Origin: Mesostigma viride
Lineage: Eukaryota; Streptophyta; Mesostigmatophyceae; Mesostigmatales; Mesostigmataceae
Direction of reading: 5' to 3'
NCBI GenBank assembly: GCA_009746045.1
Contig: RPFO01001947.1
Location: forward strand, 1-27,500
DNA: 27,500 nt
Shown here: one piece after another, positions 1 through 9,109 of the stretch
Layout of the letters: every line of letters starts with the position of its first letter
Position numbering within the stretch: position 1 is the first letter of the stretch
Notes under the pieces: generated by a model
What the model saw: the letters and a program-made list of their open reading frames with translations, nothing else
The model's database searches: none
Told to the model about the DNA's origin: nothing
Position numbers and translations under genes: made by a program

Positions 1-1229
1 TCCCTCCCTCCCTCCTCCTCCCTCCCTCTCCCTCCTCCCCTCCCCTCCTCCCCTCCCTCCCCTCCCTCCCTCCCTCCTCCTCGCCTCCCTCCTCCCTCCC
101 CTCCCTCCCTCCCCTTCCCTCTCCCTTCCCTTCCCTCCCTCCCTCCCTCCCTCCTCCCTCCTCCCTCCCCTCCCTCCCTCCTCCCTCCTTCCTCCCTCCC
201 TCCCTCACCCCCCCTCCCTTCCTCCTCCTCCTCCCTCCCTCCCTCCCGTCCTCCCTCCCTCCCTCCTCCCTCCTCCCCCTCCTCCCTCCCTCCCTCCTCC
301 CCTCCCCTCCCTCACCTCCCCCCTCCCTCCCCCTCCCCCGTCCCTCCCTCCCTCCCTCCCTCCCCTTCCTCCACTCCCTCCTCCCTCCTGCCTCCCTCCC
401 TCCTCCCTCCCTCCCCTCCTCCTCCCTCCCCTCCCTCCCTCCTCCCTCCCTCCCTCCTCCCCTCCCTCCCGTCCCTTCCCTCCTTCCCTCCCTCCCCTCC
501 CTCCCTCCTCCCTTCCCCTCCCTCCTCCCTCCCCTCCCTCTCCCCTCCTCCCCCCTCCTCCCTACCCCTCCCTCCCCTCCCTCCTCCTCACCTCCCTCCC
601 TCCTCCCTCCCTCCCCCCCCTCCTCCCCCTCCCCCCTCCCCTCCTCCCTCCCCCCTCTCCCTCCTCCCTCCCCTCCCTCCCTCCCTCCCTCTCCCTCCCC
701 CTCCCTCCCTCCCTCCCTCCCTCCCTCCCTCGCCCTCCCTTCCCTCCCCCTCCCCCCTCCCTCCGCCCCTCCCTCCCTCCCTCCCTCCCTCCCTCCCTCC
801 CTCCCTCCTCCCCTCCCCTCCTCCCTCCCTCCCTCCCTCCTCCCTCCCTCCCTCCCCTCCCTCCCTCCCTCCTCCCTCCCCTCCTCCCTCCCTTCCCTCC
901 CTCCCTCCCCTCCCTCCTCCCTTCCCTCCCCTCCCTCCCCTCTCCCCCTCCCCCCTCCCTCCCCCCTCCTCCTCCCCCTCCCTCCCTCCCTCCCTCCCTC
1001 CCTCCCCTCCCTCCCTTCCCTCCCTCCCTCCCTCCCTCCCTCCCTCCCCCCTCCCCTCCCTCCCTCCCTCCCTCCCTCTCCCTCCCCTCCCCTCCTCCCT
1101 CCCTCCCTCCCTCCTCCTTCTCCCTCCCTCCCTCCCTCCCTCCCTCCCTCCCTCCCTCCTCCCTCCCTCCCTCCTCCCTCCCCTCCCTCCCTCCTCCCTC
1201 CCTCCCTCCCTCCCTCCCCCCCCTCCCTC
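1..1229. repeat. (TCCC)n polypyrimidine array
   Basis: About 1.2 kb made almost wholly of C and T, dominated by TCCC/TCC units with scattered interruptions (single A or G). It runs off the left edge of the window. The complementary strand is a GGGA/GGA homopurine tract, a class able to form triplex (H-DNA) or G-rich structures. The long Gly/Arg/Glu-rich open frames on the minus strand are only the translation of this array and are not called as genes. Its right edge is followed by a TGCATGCA-containing flank that resembles the flank of the array at 26601. Confidence 0.97.
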
Positions 1230-1559
1230 ATTCATACACCCGTTCATTCATGCATGCAGCCGCTCATCATTAACACGCCTCCGTTGGGAAACTCACGGGG
1301 TATGAACTATGAAACGGGCGGTAAGAAAGGAAGAAGGAGCCGCCTCCCCAACATGCCGCCCGGCAAAGGCAGCGATGGGCCGTCCAGGAGGGAAACACTG
1401 CGCTTTCCCTTGTACGCCGGGGTGCGCAGGCGACGTGCGGGCACTGTCGCGTGTAAATTTGCCTGCCCGCCCCAGTCCTTCTCGGAACGCCTCCCCAGAG
1501 CATGCCGTCATGGTAAGAGCTCTTTTCGCCCGTCGCCGGAAGCTTAAACAACAAGAATA

Positions 1560-1713
1560 CGCCGGTTAATGACCAGAAAATGGGGGTTGTCGACGTTATA
1601 AACCAGTAGCTGTGGTTTTTCCCGCACCCCGAGCACACTCCGGACGGGGCCAGCAAGCCCCGCCCGCAGGATAAACACCGGCGATGTTGCTGCGCCCAAG
1701 GTAAGTCATATAG
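1560..1713 (-). CDS. possible exon: CxxC/CxxC zinc ribbon plus hydrophobic helix
   Basis: On the minus strand a pyrimidine-rich stretch ending TTGCAG (AG at 1715-1714) looks like a 3' splice site. The frame opening at 1713 reads LYDLPWAQQ and then four cysteines as C-X2-C-X9-C-X2-C (RCLSCGRG and GVCSGCGK), the spacing of a small zinc ribbon. A hydrophobic stretch (FITSTTPIFWSLTGVFLLF) follows and could be a membrane helix. The frame stays open to 1270 but loses protein-like character. Caution: the plus strand over the same bases carries a perfect donor-like AAG|GTAAGT (1698-1706), so either strand, or neither, may be spliced. The family is not recognised. Confidence 0.22.
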
Positions 1714-2317
1714 CTGCAAGAAAAGACGTAAAAGCGATTAAAAGCACGACATGCAGTGTTGCCCCTGTCAGCGCTCCTATAATTCTCACTTTTTCGCGGA
1801 AGGGGCGTAAAAATCGGAAACGCAAAATTAAGGGAAATCCATCGCTGGGTTTCTTTGAAATGATGTTAGGAACTGGTAGAATGTGTCCATAACCAACGAG
1901 AGCATGTTTTTCCTGTCTGTGTTTTACCTTGCACACACACGGGTCGGGCCGGTTGGTGTGCAAAACGCCCGCCTGCTGCCCACGTGCCCTCGCTGCAGAA
2001 AAAAAAGAAACTGTTTTTCAGGTTTTTTAATGTACGATAATTTTCCTTATGTAATTGCCGTCCGAACAAGCGAAATAACGTCCAAAATGGTTGCGTAATC
2101 AGCTCGCAATAAATTTTCGCGTCACCATAGCCGTGCACACCGAATTTCAGTCAACATTGCACGGCACACCGAATTTCGTCAAATTTCGCGCGGGAATTAC
2201 CGGGGTGCGCAAGGCGCGGCGTCGGACTGATGTGAACACGATGATGATGCATGTGCGGCCCGATAATTAAAGAAGAGGCCGCATCCGAAACTGTCTGGCT
2301 GGACATACAGTACGTAG
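1714..2317. other. stretch with no supported gene
   Basis: Moderately AT-rich sequence with only short open frames on both strands and no convincing domain. A hydrophobic minus-strand frame near 1715-1800 (VRIIGALTGATLHVVLL) abuts the possible exon below 1713 and could belong to the same gene, but no clear splice donor joins them. Confidence 0.4.
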
Positions 2318-2587
2318 CAAAGAGCGCATCCTCAAGATTATGGGCTGCTGACAAATAACTACTACGTGGAGTGCTCACTCTGCCAGGCAAACTGGCAAAG
2401 TTCAGTGGTTCTTCTATACCGAGGGGTGACCCTAGGAAGGCGCCATATCCTGGGCGGCTCGTATGCGAAGGACGCAAAAGTGTGCCCTTGCAAGAAGCCA
2501 CCGGGCCGGCACTCCGTTACCGGCAGGCTGCTGATCGAGCACTCAGGCGGAGAAGGATCACAATACCAGGAAGAGGAAGGCGACTAG
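2318..2587 (+). CDS. ORF fragment with BED-like zinc-finger pattern
   Basis: An open frame entered just after a TAG at 2315 runs to the stop at 2585-2587, with no clear initiator near its beginning. The peptide contains YYVECSLCQANW, then about 20 residues, RRHILGG, and VCPCKKPPGRHSVTG. The order C-X2-C, a basic HxLxG stretch and a later Cys next to KKPP resembles the BED-type finger at the N-terminus of hAT-like transposases and some plant and algal factors. The tail EHSGGEGSQYQEEEGD is acidic. No transposase core follows, so this would be an isolated exon or relic. The family match is inference from residue pattern only. Confidence 0.28.
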   Translation, partial: QRAHPQDYGLLTNNYYVECSLCQANWQSSVVLLYRGVTLGRRHILGGSYAKDAKVCPCKKPPGRHSVTGRLLIEHSGGEGSQYQEEEGD

Positions 2588-2922
2588 TGACGCCAAGAAG
2601 CAGGCTGATGTGCGGGGGGCACTTATTAACCCTTAATTTGGCACGCTTCCACCCTTAATTAGGCAGGCTTCCAGACGTTGTAGAAACCGACGCCTCTGCT
2701 GGCAGTCCGCTCATGCCAGCAACACCGACACCGCGGGGCAATCTATAGTGCATGCATCATATCTCATGAATTTTACATATTTATCATCCTCTCACAGTGA
2801 GTTGTGAATTGATTGATACTGGTATGATACTGAGTTGTTGTCTCGATTTTGAAGAGAAACTATCAAGTAAGACCCTTAGAAACTATGCTTGTTCCGCGGA
2901 CCGGCACTGAACGCAAATGGTT

Positions 2923-3050
2923 TTCATGTCCCACGTAGCTCCCACAAAAACCAGCATCTTCATTAAAACAATAAGTGGAAGCATACATGTGACACTAATT
3001 GACATGCCCGGAGGCACGCCGTTCAAGGCCCTTCATGAAGTACGTTGCCC
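2923..3050 (+). repeat. repeat block A, left copy (ubiquitin-like peptide)
   Basis: A 128-bp block, TTCATGTCCCACG...TACGTTGCCC, found again base for base at 5477-5604. The body starts TG and the right copy ends CCCA, LTR-like termini. The two copies flank blocks B and C once the LINE at 3335-5296 is mentally removed, so they could be the terminal repeats of a very small TRIM-like retroelement. Read in frame, the block encodes SIFIKTISGSIHVTLID, which resembles the first beta hairpin of ubiquitin (IFVKT-TGK-ITLE). That may be chance or a captured exon. No matching target duplication was found outside the two copies. Confidence 0.8.
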
Positions 3051-3084
3051 TAGAGGCAACCAAGACAAGGGGGTGGTGGGTGGG

Positions 3085-3334
3085 GAGCAAAGAAAGAGGC
3101 CGACAAAACCAGCCAGAGCGGCTTTTAGTCGCAAAACCTCCCTTATCCCTAGCTAACTGACGTCATCAAACCCTTATGTTCAGTGGATGCTAGTAAGACG
3201 CTAACCGTACAGACCGGGGGTAGAATATCCCGAATCTGCACGGCTAGTATTAAATAATGCGTAGGTTGTTCTTTTCAGGGGCACTGCACCTCACGCCCCG
3301 TTCCGCCCGGGTATAATCAACCCAAGCGCGGAAC
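3085..3334 (+). repeat. repeat block B, LINE-split copy
   Basis: 250 bp, from GAGCAAAGAAAG to AAGCGCGGAAC, repeated at 8209-8458 with one substitution that I could find (a C/T at the CATCAAAC/CATTAAAC position). In the 8209 copy the block continues straight into block C. Here it is cut by the LINE and block C resumes at 5297. A 34-bp leader (3051-3084) separates it from block A. No coding potential is recognised. Confidence 0.9.
3324..3334 (+). repeat. LINE target-site duplication, left
   Basis: AAGCGCGGAAC occurs here and again at 5297-5307, immediately after the LINE tail. The uninterrupted locus at 8448-8458 has one copy only, as expected for an empty site. Confidence 0.92.
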
Positions 3335-3507
3335 TGAGGCATAGGCGATGTTGCCTACATACATGGCACGAGCCACGAGGTAGCCATGGCTGACGGCGGA
3401 GCTCATAACTTTCACGTTTGAGCCCCAAATTCAGCTGTGAATATCACTATCGCTTCGTCTCTCTAAGACGCACATGCTGATATAATTCCGAATCTAACAC
3501 GCAATAT

Positions 3508-4846
3508 ATGACGAGCAAACGTCCTTTGACGCAACGCAGTTTGGCGGATGCGCTCGCCCATGAAAATGCGGCAGCTGCGGCTGCAGCTTCGCCATCAGGT
3601 CCGGTAGACAGCGGTGACACTAGTCGTGCACTGGTGGCCACCCAGCAACCTCCCGGGCTTAATGCCTCGCCATCGGCATCGCCTGACCCGAAACGCACCC
3701 GCCCAGCCGACAAAACAGGATGGTCCCGCCCCTCGGAACCGCGCTTTCGGCCCCACCCTTTCAAGGTCGATGATCACGACTGGAACAACCTGTCCCTTTA
3801 CGATGCTATGGACTGCATCTTCTACGGGACTACGCCTCGCTTTACGACCTGTGCCTCCATCTTTACGACCAAGGTCGCCTCATCGGCAGCAACGGCTGCC
3901 GCTGGCAAACCCACGGCGCCCTGCTTGGCTGCCCCGCCCCCAGCTCCAGCACACCATCCTCAACTCCCTTCTCGAGCGCTCTGACGACGAGATCTGGGCT
4001 CCATCCATCTCCGCCCCCACCCTCCGTTCCTCCTCACGGAAGCCTTTCAGCAGCACGTGACCCCCCTTGCTGCTGACGTCGCAGCAATGGTGGCACGCTG
4101 GCTGCTGAACTTCCTCACATTTCCGCCGCTGCCGCCTCCACCTCCACTGCCATTTCCGCCTCCACTGCCGACATCAAAGCCCAGCTCCTCGACCTCGACC
4201 AACGCCTTCAAGCCACCGCCAACGCCCTTGAGAGCTTGCATGACACCGCCGGCCTCACCGCCCAGGCGGTGAGGACATCGCCGCCCAGGCCGGCGTCTGC
4301 TGGCCGGCCGCGATGCTCCCTCCACCTGGGCGGACTTGCTTAAGCAGCACACCACCTCCACCACCTCCACCATCTCGGCACAAACTCAAGCAACAAGCCC
4401 TCGACCTTCGCGAGGAAACCGACATCGCCCGGCGCAGCCACAATGTCATCGTCAAGCACTTCGACCAGCCGGCAGGTGAGACCTCCACGACCCTTCTTGA
4501 GGCATTTAAGCGCGACATTCTTGCCCCCATGCTACTCACTGGTGAGCTGGACATGTCGGGGCTGTCCTCCCCCGCGCGCGGGGAAGGCGGCCCGGCACCC
4601 GTGCTCCTCACCTTTAAGTACATGGCGGACAAGCTGTCGTTCCTTTAAATGCCGCAAGAAGCTCTCGAGGACTCGCTTCACGCTGGACGACGACTTGACC
4701 CTGGCCCAGCAACAGCGGCGACGCGAGCTATGGCCGGCCTACCTTCAGCTCCGGCACAGCGCAGGGGGAAGCCGGTATACTGGAGGGGGGCGGTCATCCA
4801 CGTTGACCACAAGCCCTGGCAGCCCCCTCCTGCCACCCCAGACTAG
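3508..4846 (+). pseudogene. L1 ORF1p-like nucleic-acid-binding protein, frameshifted
   Basis: The start MTSKRPLTQRSLADALAH opens a frame that must change several times to follow the protein: frame 1 to about 3825, frame 3 (LYDLCLHLYDQGRLIG) to about 3945, frame 2 (HTILNSLLERSDDEIW), frame 1 (FLLTEAFQQHVTPLAAD), frame 3 from 4116 (DIKAQLLDLDQRLQATANAL, a coiled coil), then frame 2 from about 4380. The last part has KLKQQALDLREETDIARR, then VLLTFKYMADKLSFL, then LTLAQQQRRRELWPAY and GKPVYWRGAVIHVD. Coiled coil, RRM-like segment and a basic C-terminal domain with RRELWP is the domain order of L1 ORF1 proteins (Transposase_22 type). The repeated frame breaks mean it is not functional as read. Some might be read errors, but there are too many for all to be. 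Confidence 0.65.
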
Positions 4847-5266
4847 GGAATTCATACCAGTAGTGTAGATTAGTCAGGCTTAGCCTAGCATGTGGCCCAC
4901 GCGCATGTGCGCCCATAATGGCCCCCATGGATGTTGTCTACAGGATTTAGCCAAGCCCTGCCTATAACGGGACCCCCATGGATGTTGCATTAAGAATTTC
5001 GCCATTCTATGCCATGCAGAGAGATGCTCTCTGTAGAGAAGCCATGTCCTAGCTCTTGTATAGCCATGATGATCTTCCCCACCTATGACAGGCTCCCCTT
5101 CGCTGGGTGTTGCCTGAAACTCTGGGTGGTGCAGGTGCCCTAGTGCACCTAGAGCAAGTGTTGTTTACATTCCCACCCTTGCAGGAAGTAGCTTAGAATG
5201 TATGATAGGCCATATGCCCCTTCTCTGGGCTATGTGCTACATATACTCCCAACGGAGTTATGTTAC

Positions 5267-5296
5267 AATTCAATTCAATTCAATTCAATTCAATTC
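5267..5296 (+). repeat. LINE 3' tail, (CAATT)n
   Basis: About six pentamer units (CAATT/TTCAA) close the LINE. The related 3' end at 10310-10329 ends instead in TGATAATT-type units, so tails differ between copies while the body is shared. Confidence 0.9.
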
Positions 5297-5476
5297 AAGC
5301 GCGGAACGCACATTTTATTTAATTCATTTTTCAACCATGCACTATATTGCATCTACTAATCACAAAAGCTCTAGCCAAACAGCTACGAGTAAACACTACG
5401 ACCTATAAGCCGCTCATCCAGCGGCCTCTTGTTCCCGCATTCACGTATAGAAGAAACTCCGTTCAAAGAACCCCGA
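5297..5476 (+). repeat. repeat block C, LINE-split copy
   Basis: Begins with the right target-site duplication AAGCGCGGAAC and runs to CCCCGA just before block A. It matches 8448-8627 with no difference that I could see. Short AT-rich open frames across it have no recognised product. Confidence 0.9.
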
Positions 5477-5604
5477 TTCATGTCCCACGTAGCTCCCACA
5501 AAAACCAGCATCTTCATTAAAACAATAAGTGGAAGCATACATGTGACACTAATTGACATGCCCGGAGGCACGCCGTTCAAGGCCCTTCATGAAGTACGTT
5601 GCCC
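5477..5604 (+). repeat. repeat block A, right copy
   Basis: Identical to 2923-3050. It directly follows block C. An open frame with an upstream TTG at 5429 joins the end of C to A (FPHSRIEETPFKEPRFMSH) and continues through the ubiquitin-like peptide to about 5632. There is no proof that it is translated. The block ends CCCA and is followed by unrelated GC-rich DNA. Confidence 0.85.
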
Positions 5605-5819
5605 AATCACCCCCGCCCTGGCTTTCCCTTGAAGCCGCACTCCACCTTGCTCGTTAATTGTCACAAGTGACCGCCCTGCCGCAAAACGGGAGCCCCCCCA
5701 CATCGGGAGGCGTGTGCCCGGCGGCTGTGGATGCATGGCCAGGCCCAAAAAGGCCCAGCGCATTTGCACTGCGATTGCGCACGGCCAGCCTATCATGACC
5801 CCTCTCGTGTCCAAAAACC

Positions 5820-5842
5820 AAATGTCCTCATTTGAGGACATA
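5820..5842. repeat. short inverted repeat, shared with 7528
   Basis: AATGTCCTCA, two T, then TGAGGACAT: arms of 9-10 bases around a 2-base gap. The same inverted repeat is at 7528-7549. Both copies sit where AT-rich DNA meets GC-rich DNA, suggesting the end or target of a repeat family. Right of this copy a partial second unit (GTCCTCGTTTGAGAC) follows. Confidence 0.7.
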
Positions 5843-5877
5843 GTCCTCGTTTGAGACGGGGGGGGTCAGGGGCGCGG

Positions 5878-5893
5878 TTTTGGCGCCAAATTT
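5878..5893. promoter_or_regulatory. E2F-like site 1 (palindromic)
   Basis: TTTTGGCGCCAAATTT contains the perfect palindrome TTTGGCGCCAAA, which matches the E2F/DP consensus TTTSSCGC in both directions. E2F/DP is conserved in plants and green algae and controls S-phase genes. A second match lies 38 bp downstream. No well-supported gene starts nearby, so function is unproven. Confidence 0.35.
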
Positions 5894-5915
5894 GGTCCCA
5901 GGGTCACTTGGTGGG

Positions 5916-5928
5916 TTTTGGCGCGAAA
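5916..5928. promoter_or_regulatory. E2F-like site 2
   Basis: TTTTGGCGCGAAA is an E2F-type consensus with a TTCGCGCC reading on the other strand. It is the second of a close pair with 5878-5893. The nearest downstream frames (from 6034 on the plus strand) are short and unrecognised. Confidence 0.35.
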
Positions 5929-6529
5929 CTGGGATAGGTCCTGAGCGCGCCAAGCCCCTGGGGTCGACAGGGGTCGACCGTACCTGGAAAATATGAGGCG
6001 ACGAAAAGTACCTTCAATAGCAAGAACATCGCAATGCAATCGAGTGTTTTGTCGAGTGGCGGCTATGGGGTCGTGCCAACTGGTTCCGAGGCTTGCCTGA
6101 ATGTTATAGGGCATTATTTTGCCCCGGACGAAGACAGCATTTTAGACCGTCATCTAGTGATTTCGAAGATGCTCTTCTTCACGTGCAGGTGCTTTGTATA
6201 CGTCGAAAATTTTGTTCATGAATGGATTTTGGCATTGTTGAAGAAAATCTGAGAGCTACGTAGATCGCATGATAGGTCACTTCGCAGTTCGGTTTTACAA
6301 TTTCTTTTTCCGCCCAGGCGCTGCGGATATCGCGAGTATGGGTTATGGTACGCTTCTGGGCTTATGGGCGACATGGGGAGAAGAGGGACCTGGACAGTTG
6401 CATGCGTCAAAGAGTCTCTATTTTTTCGTCGTGATGTCGCAGTCGCGCCTGGCGAAAACCAGGGCGAGCGCGAGCCATATTTTTCTTTTGCCGCAAGGTT
6501 GGGTGCTTCCACGAGTCACCGTCCTTTAA

Positions 6530-6923
6530 TATATATTTCTTGAGCTGGCCCGCGCAGCTGGCGGCCTGGGCGCACGTCAAGAACAAGGTTCCGACTGTCA
6601 TTCTCAACCGCATCGTTCTAAGTAAGCGTGTTAACCGGATTGTAACCTATAACTCCCGCAGACGTGATTATTCCGGTTGCTTTCAACGCCCAACTTCGTG
6701 GTCTTGATTACGTTTATGTCCGGGGAATAACGGAAGTTTGCTGGGCGGTACTTTCTTTTCCCGTTGCGTCACTGAAAAGGTAAACGGCCTTGCGTTATCA
6801 AAACAGCAACAAGTAAAAGTCGCTGTGCTTAATTGCGATGTGGTAGTTTGGTTCAACACATATACTGCCTTGTTGCTGAGAAGTTTTTCAAGGCTTGCTG
6901 GTATGTTGCCCATATGTTTCTAA
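6530..6923 (+). other. weak coding-like segments, plus strand
   Basis: Two open stretches have ordinary protein composition. One at about 6545-6715 reads LAAWAHVKNKVPTVILNRI, then a basic run. The other, opening near 6738 and stopping at 6921-6923, reads VTEKVNGLALSKQQQVKVAV and then NCDVVVWFNTYTALLLRSF. They are in different frames with no obvious splice sites between them. They may be exons or relics of an unrecognised gene. No domain could be named. Confidence 0.2.
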
Positions 6924-7527
6924 TGCTTCAACTCATGTCCAAGTGATCAAGACTGGCTTGGAAACTTGAGCTTGTCATGTTAACATTGTGCTTGTGTTAC
7001 AACTTGTGCCTCTTTGCAGTATATGTTTCATATATAACGAAGGGTTCAGCATCATGGTTTAGCACCGTGGTGGCAGCCGAGCCTCTACTAACGATCATGG
7101 ACCTAACCTTGGCAAGTATTTGCTTCATATTTCTCTCTTTGGACTGAGCTAGCTTTACACCTGCTGTTTGGCCTGCACCATGGTCCCTGGCTTCCAGTTA
7201 CATTTTGTGCCCCCCCTGGCAGGCTGCAGGGTCTAGGACCGCGAGGGTGTAACATAGACATGTTGTGGGCACCTTGGGTGCATTTTCAGGACCAGCCATG
7301 ACCTGGCCATGCCTTCTTTCTTGGCATATTGTTGGCTTGAGTGCTATTTGGTCACTCGCGTAGCGACCCCCCTGCATTCAAAAATCGTAAACAATTATAC
7401 AATGAGCATATTTCATGGATGTTAAGCATTGCAACTCTTGAACATATCATAAATGAACATGGTTCCATACCGTACCCATGGATGTGTTGACATGTGTTAG
7501 TTATTACAAATGGTATCCATGCTGAAA
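6924..7527. other. stretch with no supported gene
   Basis: AT-rich sequence with no frame of interest and no repeat shared with the rest of the window that I could detect. Confidence 0.5.
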
Positions 7528-7549
7528 AATGTCCTCATTTGAGGACATT
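7528..7549. repeat. short inverted repeat, second copy
   Basis: A 22-bp inverted repeat with 10-base arms (AATGTCCTCA / TGAGGACATT) and two T between them, the same as at 5820. It begins a GC-rich stretch (7550-8060) in which several overlapping open frames exist on both strands, but none is protein-like enough to call. Confidence 0.7.
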
Positions 7550-8208
7550 TTCTTGGTGATTAGACACTCGGGGCCCCGAGTCGGTACCGCTATGGCCGTC
7601 TCCCCATAGACCCGGGGTGCTTCGAGAAAAAACGTGGACCTAGCCCAGGCCCCGCCAGCCCGGATGCCCGAGGCCACAGCCCCAGGCACCTGGCTGAACG
7701 AGAGTCCGTTCAGCCAAGACCGCATTCCCCCCCGAGGTTTCTATGCGTGGGGAAAAAATTTCTAGCTTAGGCGCTTTTCCCATCGCCGTCCCCAGCCCCA
7801 ACCACCCCCCCCTCGGCGGAAGGCAATTGCAAAGTTTGCTGGCCAGCAGCAATTTCCGAAGAAAAAGCCGCAGGCCGCGGACCGAGACACGGGTCGCCAG
7901 TGCCAGCCATCCGGCTCCAACCCGGGGTGCAAGCATCCCCAGGTACGGAGCACCAGCTCGCGCACTGGGCCGACCAAGCGACAGTTGAGCACCTGTCACG
8001 GCATCCGGCCCACCAAAGACCCCAAGCTGGGGAAAAGGTGCGGACCGGAGGTAATCATTTTCTTTTCTTTTAGTTAACCGGGCGAGGAACTACGCCTGGC
8101 CGGTTAACAACTGGAAGTCTCACCACTGGCCAAGTGGCCAGTGCAACCAGTGCTTTTGGGATTTTGCTCCGCAGCACCCATAGCTGCGGCTGCCGCCGCA
8201 ACGACAAC
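7550..8208. other. GC-rich stretch, no supported gene
   Basis: Rich in CCGG and GGGGCC words. Overlapping frames up to about 119 codons occur on both strands but have biased, low-information translations. A TTTTCTTTTCTTTTAG tract at 8059-8074 resembles a 3' splice site on the plus strand. I could not attach it to an exon. Confidence 0.4.
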
Positions 8209-8631
8209 GAGCAAAGAAAGAGGCCGACAAAACCAGCCAGAGCGGCTTTTAGTCGCAAAACCTCCCTTATCCCTAGCTAACTGACGTCATTAAACCCTTA
8301 TGTTCAGTGGATGCTAGTAAGACGCTAACCGTACAGACCGGGGGTAGAATATCCCGAATCTGCACGGCTAGTATTAAATAATGCGTAGGTTGTTCTTTTC
8401 AGGGGCACTGCACCTCACGCCCCGTTCCGCCCGGGTATAATCAACCCAAGCGCGGAACGCACATTTTATTTAATTCATTTTTCAACCATGCACTATATTG
8501 CATCTACTAATCACAAAAGCTCTAGCCAAACAGCTACGAGTAAACACTACGACCTATAAGCCGCTCATCCAGCGGCCTCTTGTTCCCGCATTCACGTATA
8601 GAAGAAACTCCGTTCAAAGAACCCCGATTCA
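8209..8631 (+). repeat. contiguous B-C repeat (LINE empty site)
   Basis: 423 bp matching 3085-3334 joined directly to 5308-5480, with a single AAGCGCGGAAC (8448-8458) at the join. It lacks block A on both sides. Its edges (GAGCAAAG left, CCCGATTCA right) are where similarity to the split copy stops. It is the unoccupied allele-like form of the LINE insertion site. Confidence 0.93.
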
Positions 8632-9109
8632 CCTTTGCGGCGTGCCAAATCAGAATATGCTTGTAATTCTAGGAAGTGATGGCAATGCCAATGTCATGCT
8701 ATATATATGTCATGTATAGGCAAAAGGTATAGCAAAAACACCAGCAGGCCATGCTTGGTTGCTCAGTCTGAATGTTGAAGAACCCTCAAAACCATGCCAA
8801 AAATGGGTTTTCAAGAGACCGTTAGCGTACGATCAGCGTATATAATACATTATACACCGCGTATTATATATTATACACCTCGGCCGCGCACGACAGCGTA
8901 TTGCGTATGCCGAATATTCACTGCCGGGAGTGCGACCTGCTCGATCAGCCTGGCAGGCACCTCCTCACGTGGGATGGGCCCAGCAATGCGAGACGCCGCA
9001 ACTGCCCGCACTTTCAAGGAGCAGCTAGTCGAGGACATGGGCCGCCTAGGCCTCTGAGTCCGCGATGTGGAACTGATCGAAGATGCATGAAGGACAAGGC
9101 CAACAAGTG
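8632..9109. other. stretch with no supported gene
   Basis: Includes a small AT-rich imperfect inverted repeat at about 8838-8878 (TATAATACATTATACA and TATTATATATTATACA). Plus-strand frames of 87-136 codons begin here but look like chance frames over the minus-strand gag-like relic downstream. Confidence 0.4.

Larger units (their letters stand above)
3335..5296 (+). mobile_element. L1-like non-LTR retrotransposon, ORF1-only (HAL1-like)
   Basis: A 1.96 kb insertion flanked by an 11-bp target-site duplication. In order it has a ~170-bp 5' leader, a degenerate ORF1 (3508-4846), a 3' UTR (about 4850-5265) and a simple-repeat tail of CAATT pentamers (about 5267-5296). Pentamer tails and target duplications of this size are typical of LINEs copied by target-primed reverse transcription. 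No endonuclease or reverse transcriptase lies between ORF1 and the 3' UTR, so the element could not mobilise itself. Mammalian HAL1 'half-LINEs' are a structural parallel. About 250 bp of the 3' UTR is related to 10053-10310, which marks a second family member. The near-identity of the flanking blocks to the 8209 copy suggests a fairly recent insertion. Confidence 0.85.

Noticed and set aside
588-1247. 219-codon Gly/Arg/Glu frame on the minus strand
   Set aside because: Pure translation of the (TCCC)n array; the same kind of frames occurs over the purine array at 26601-27117.
7640-7999. 119-codon minus-strand frame in GC-rich DNA
   Set aside because: Overlaps equally long frames on the plus strand; no motif or start context favours any of them.
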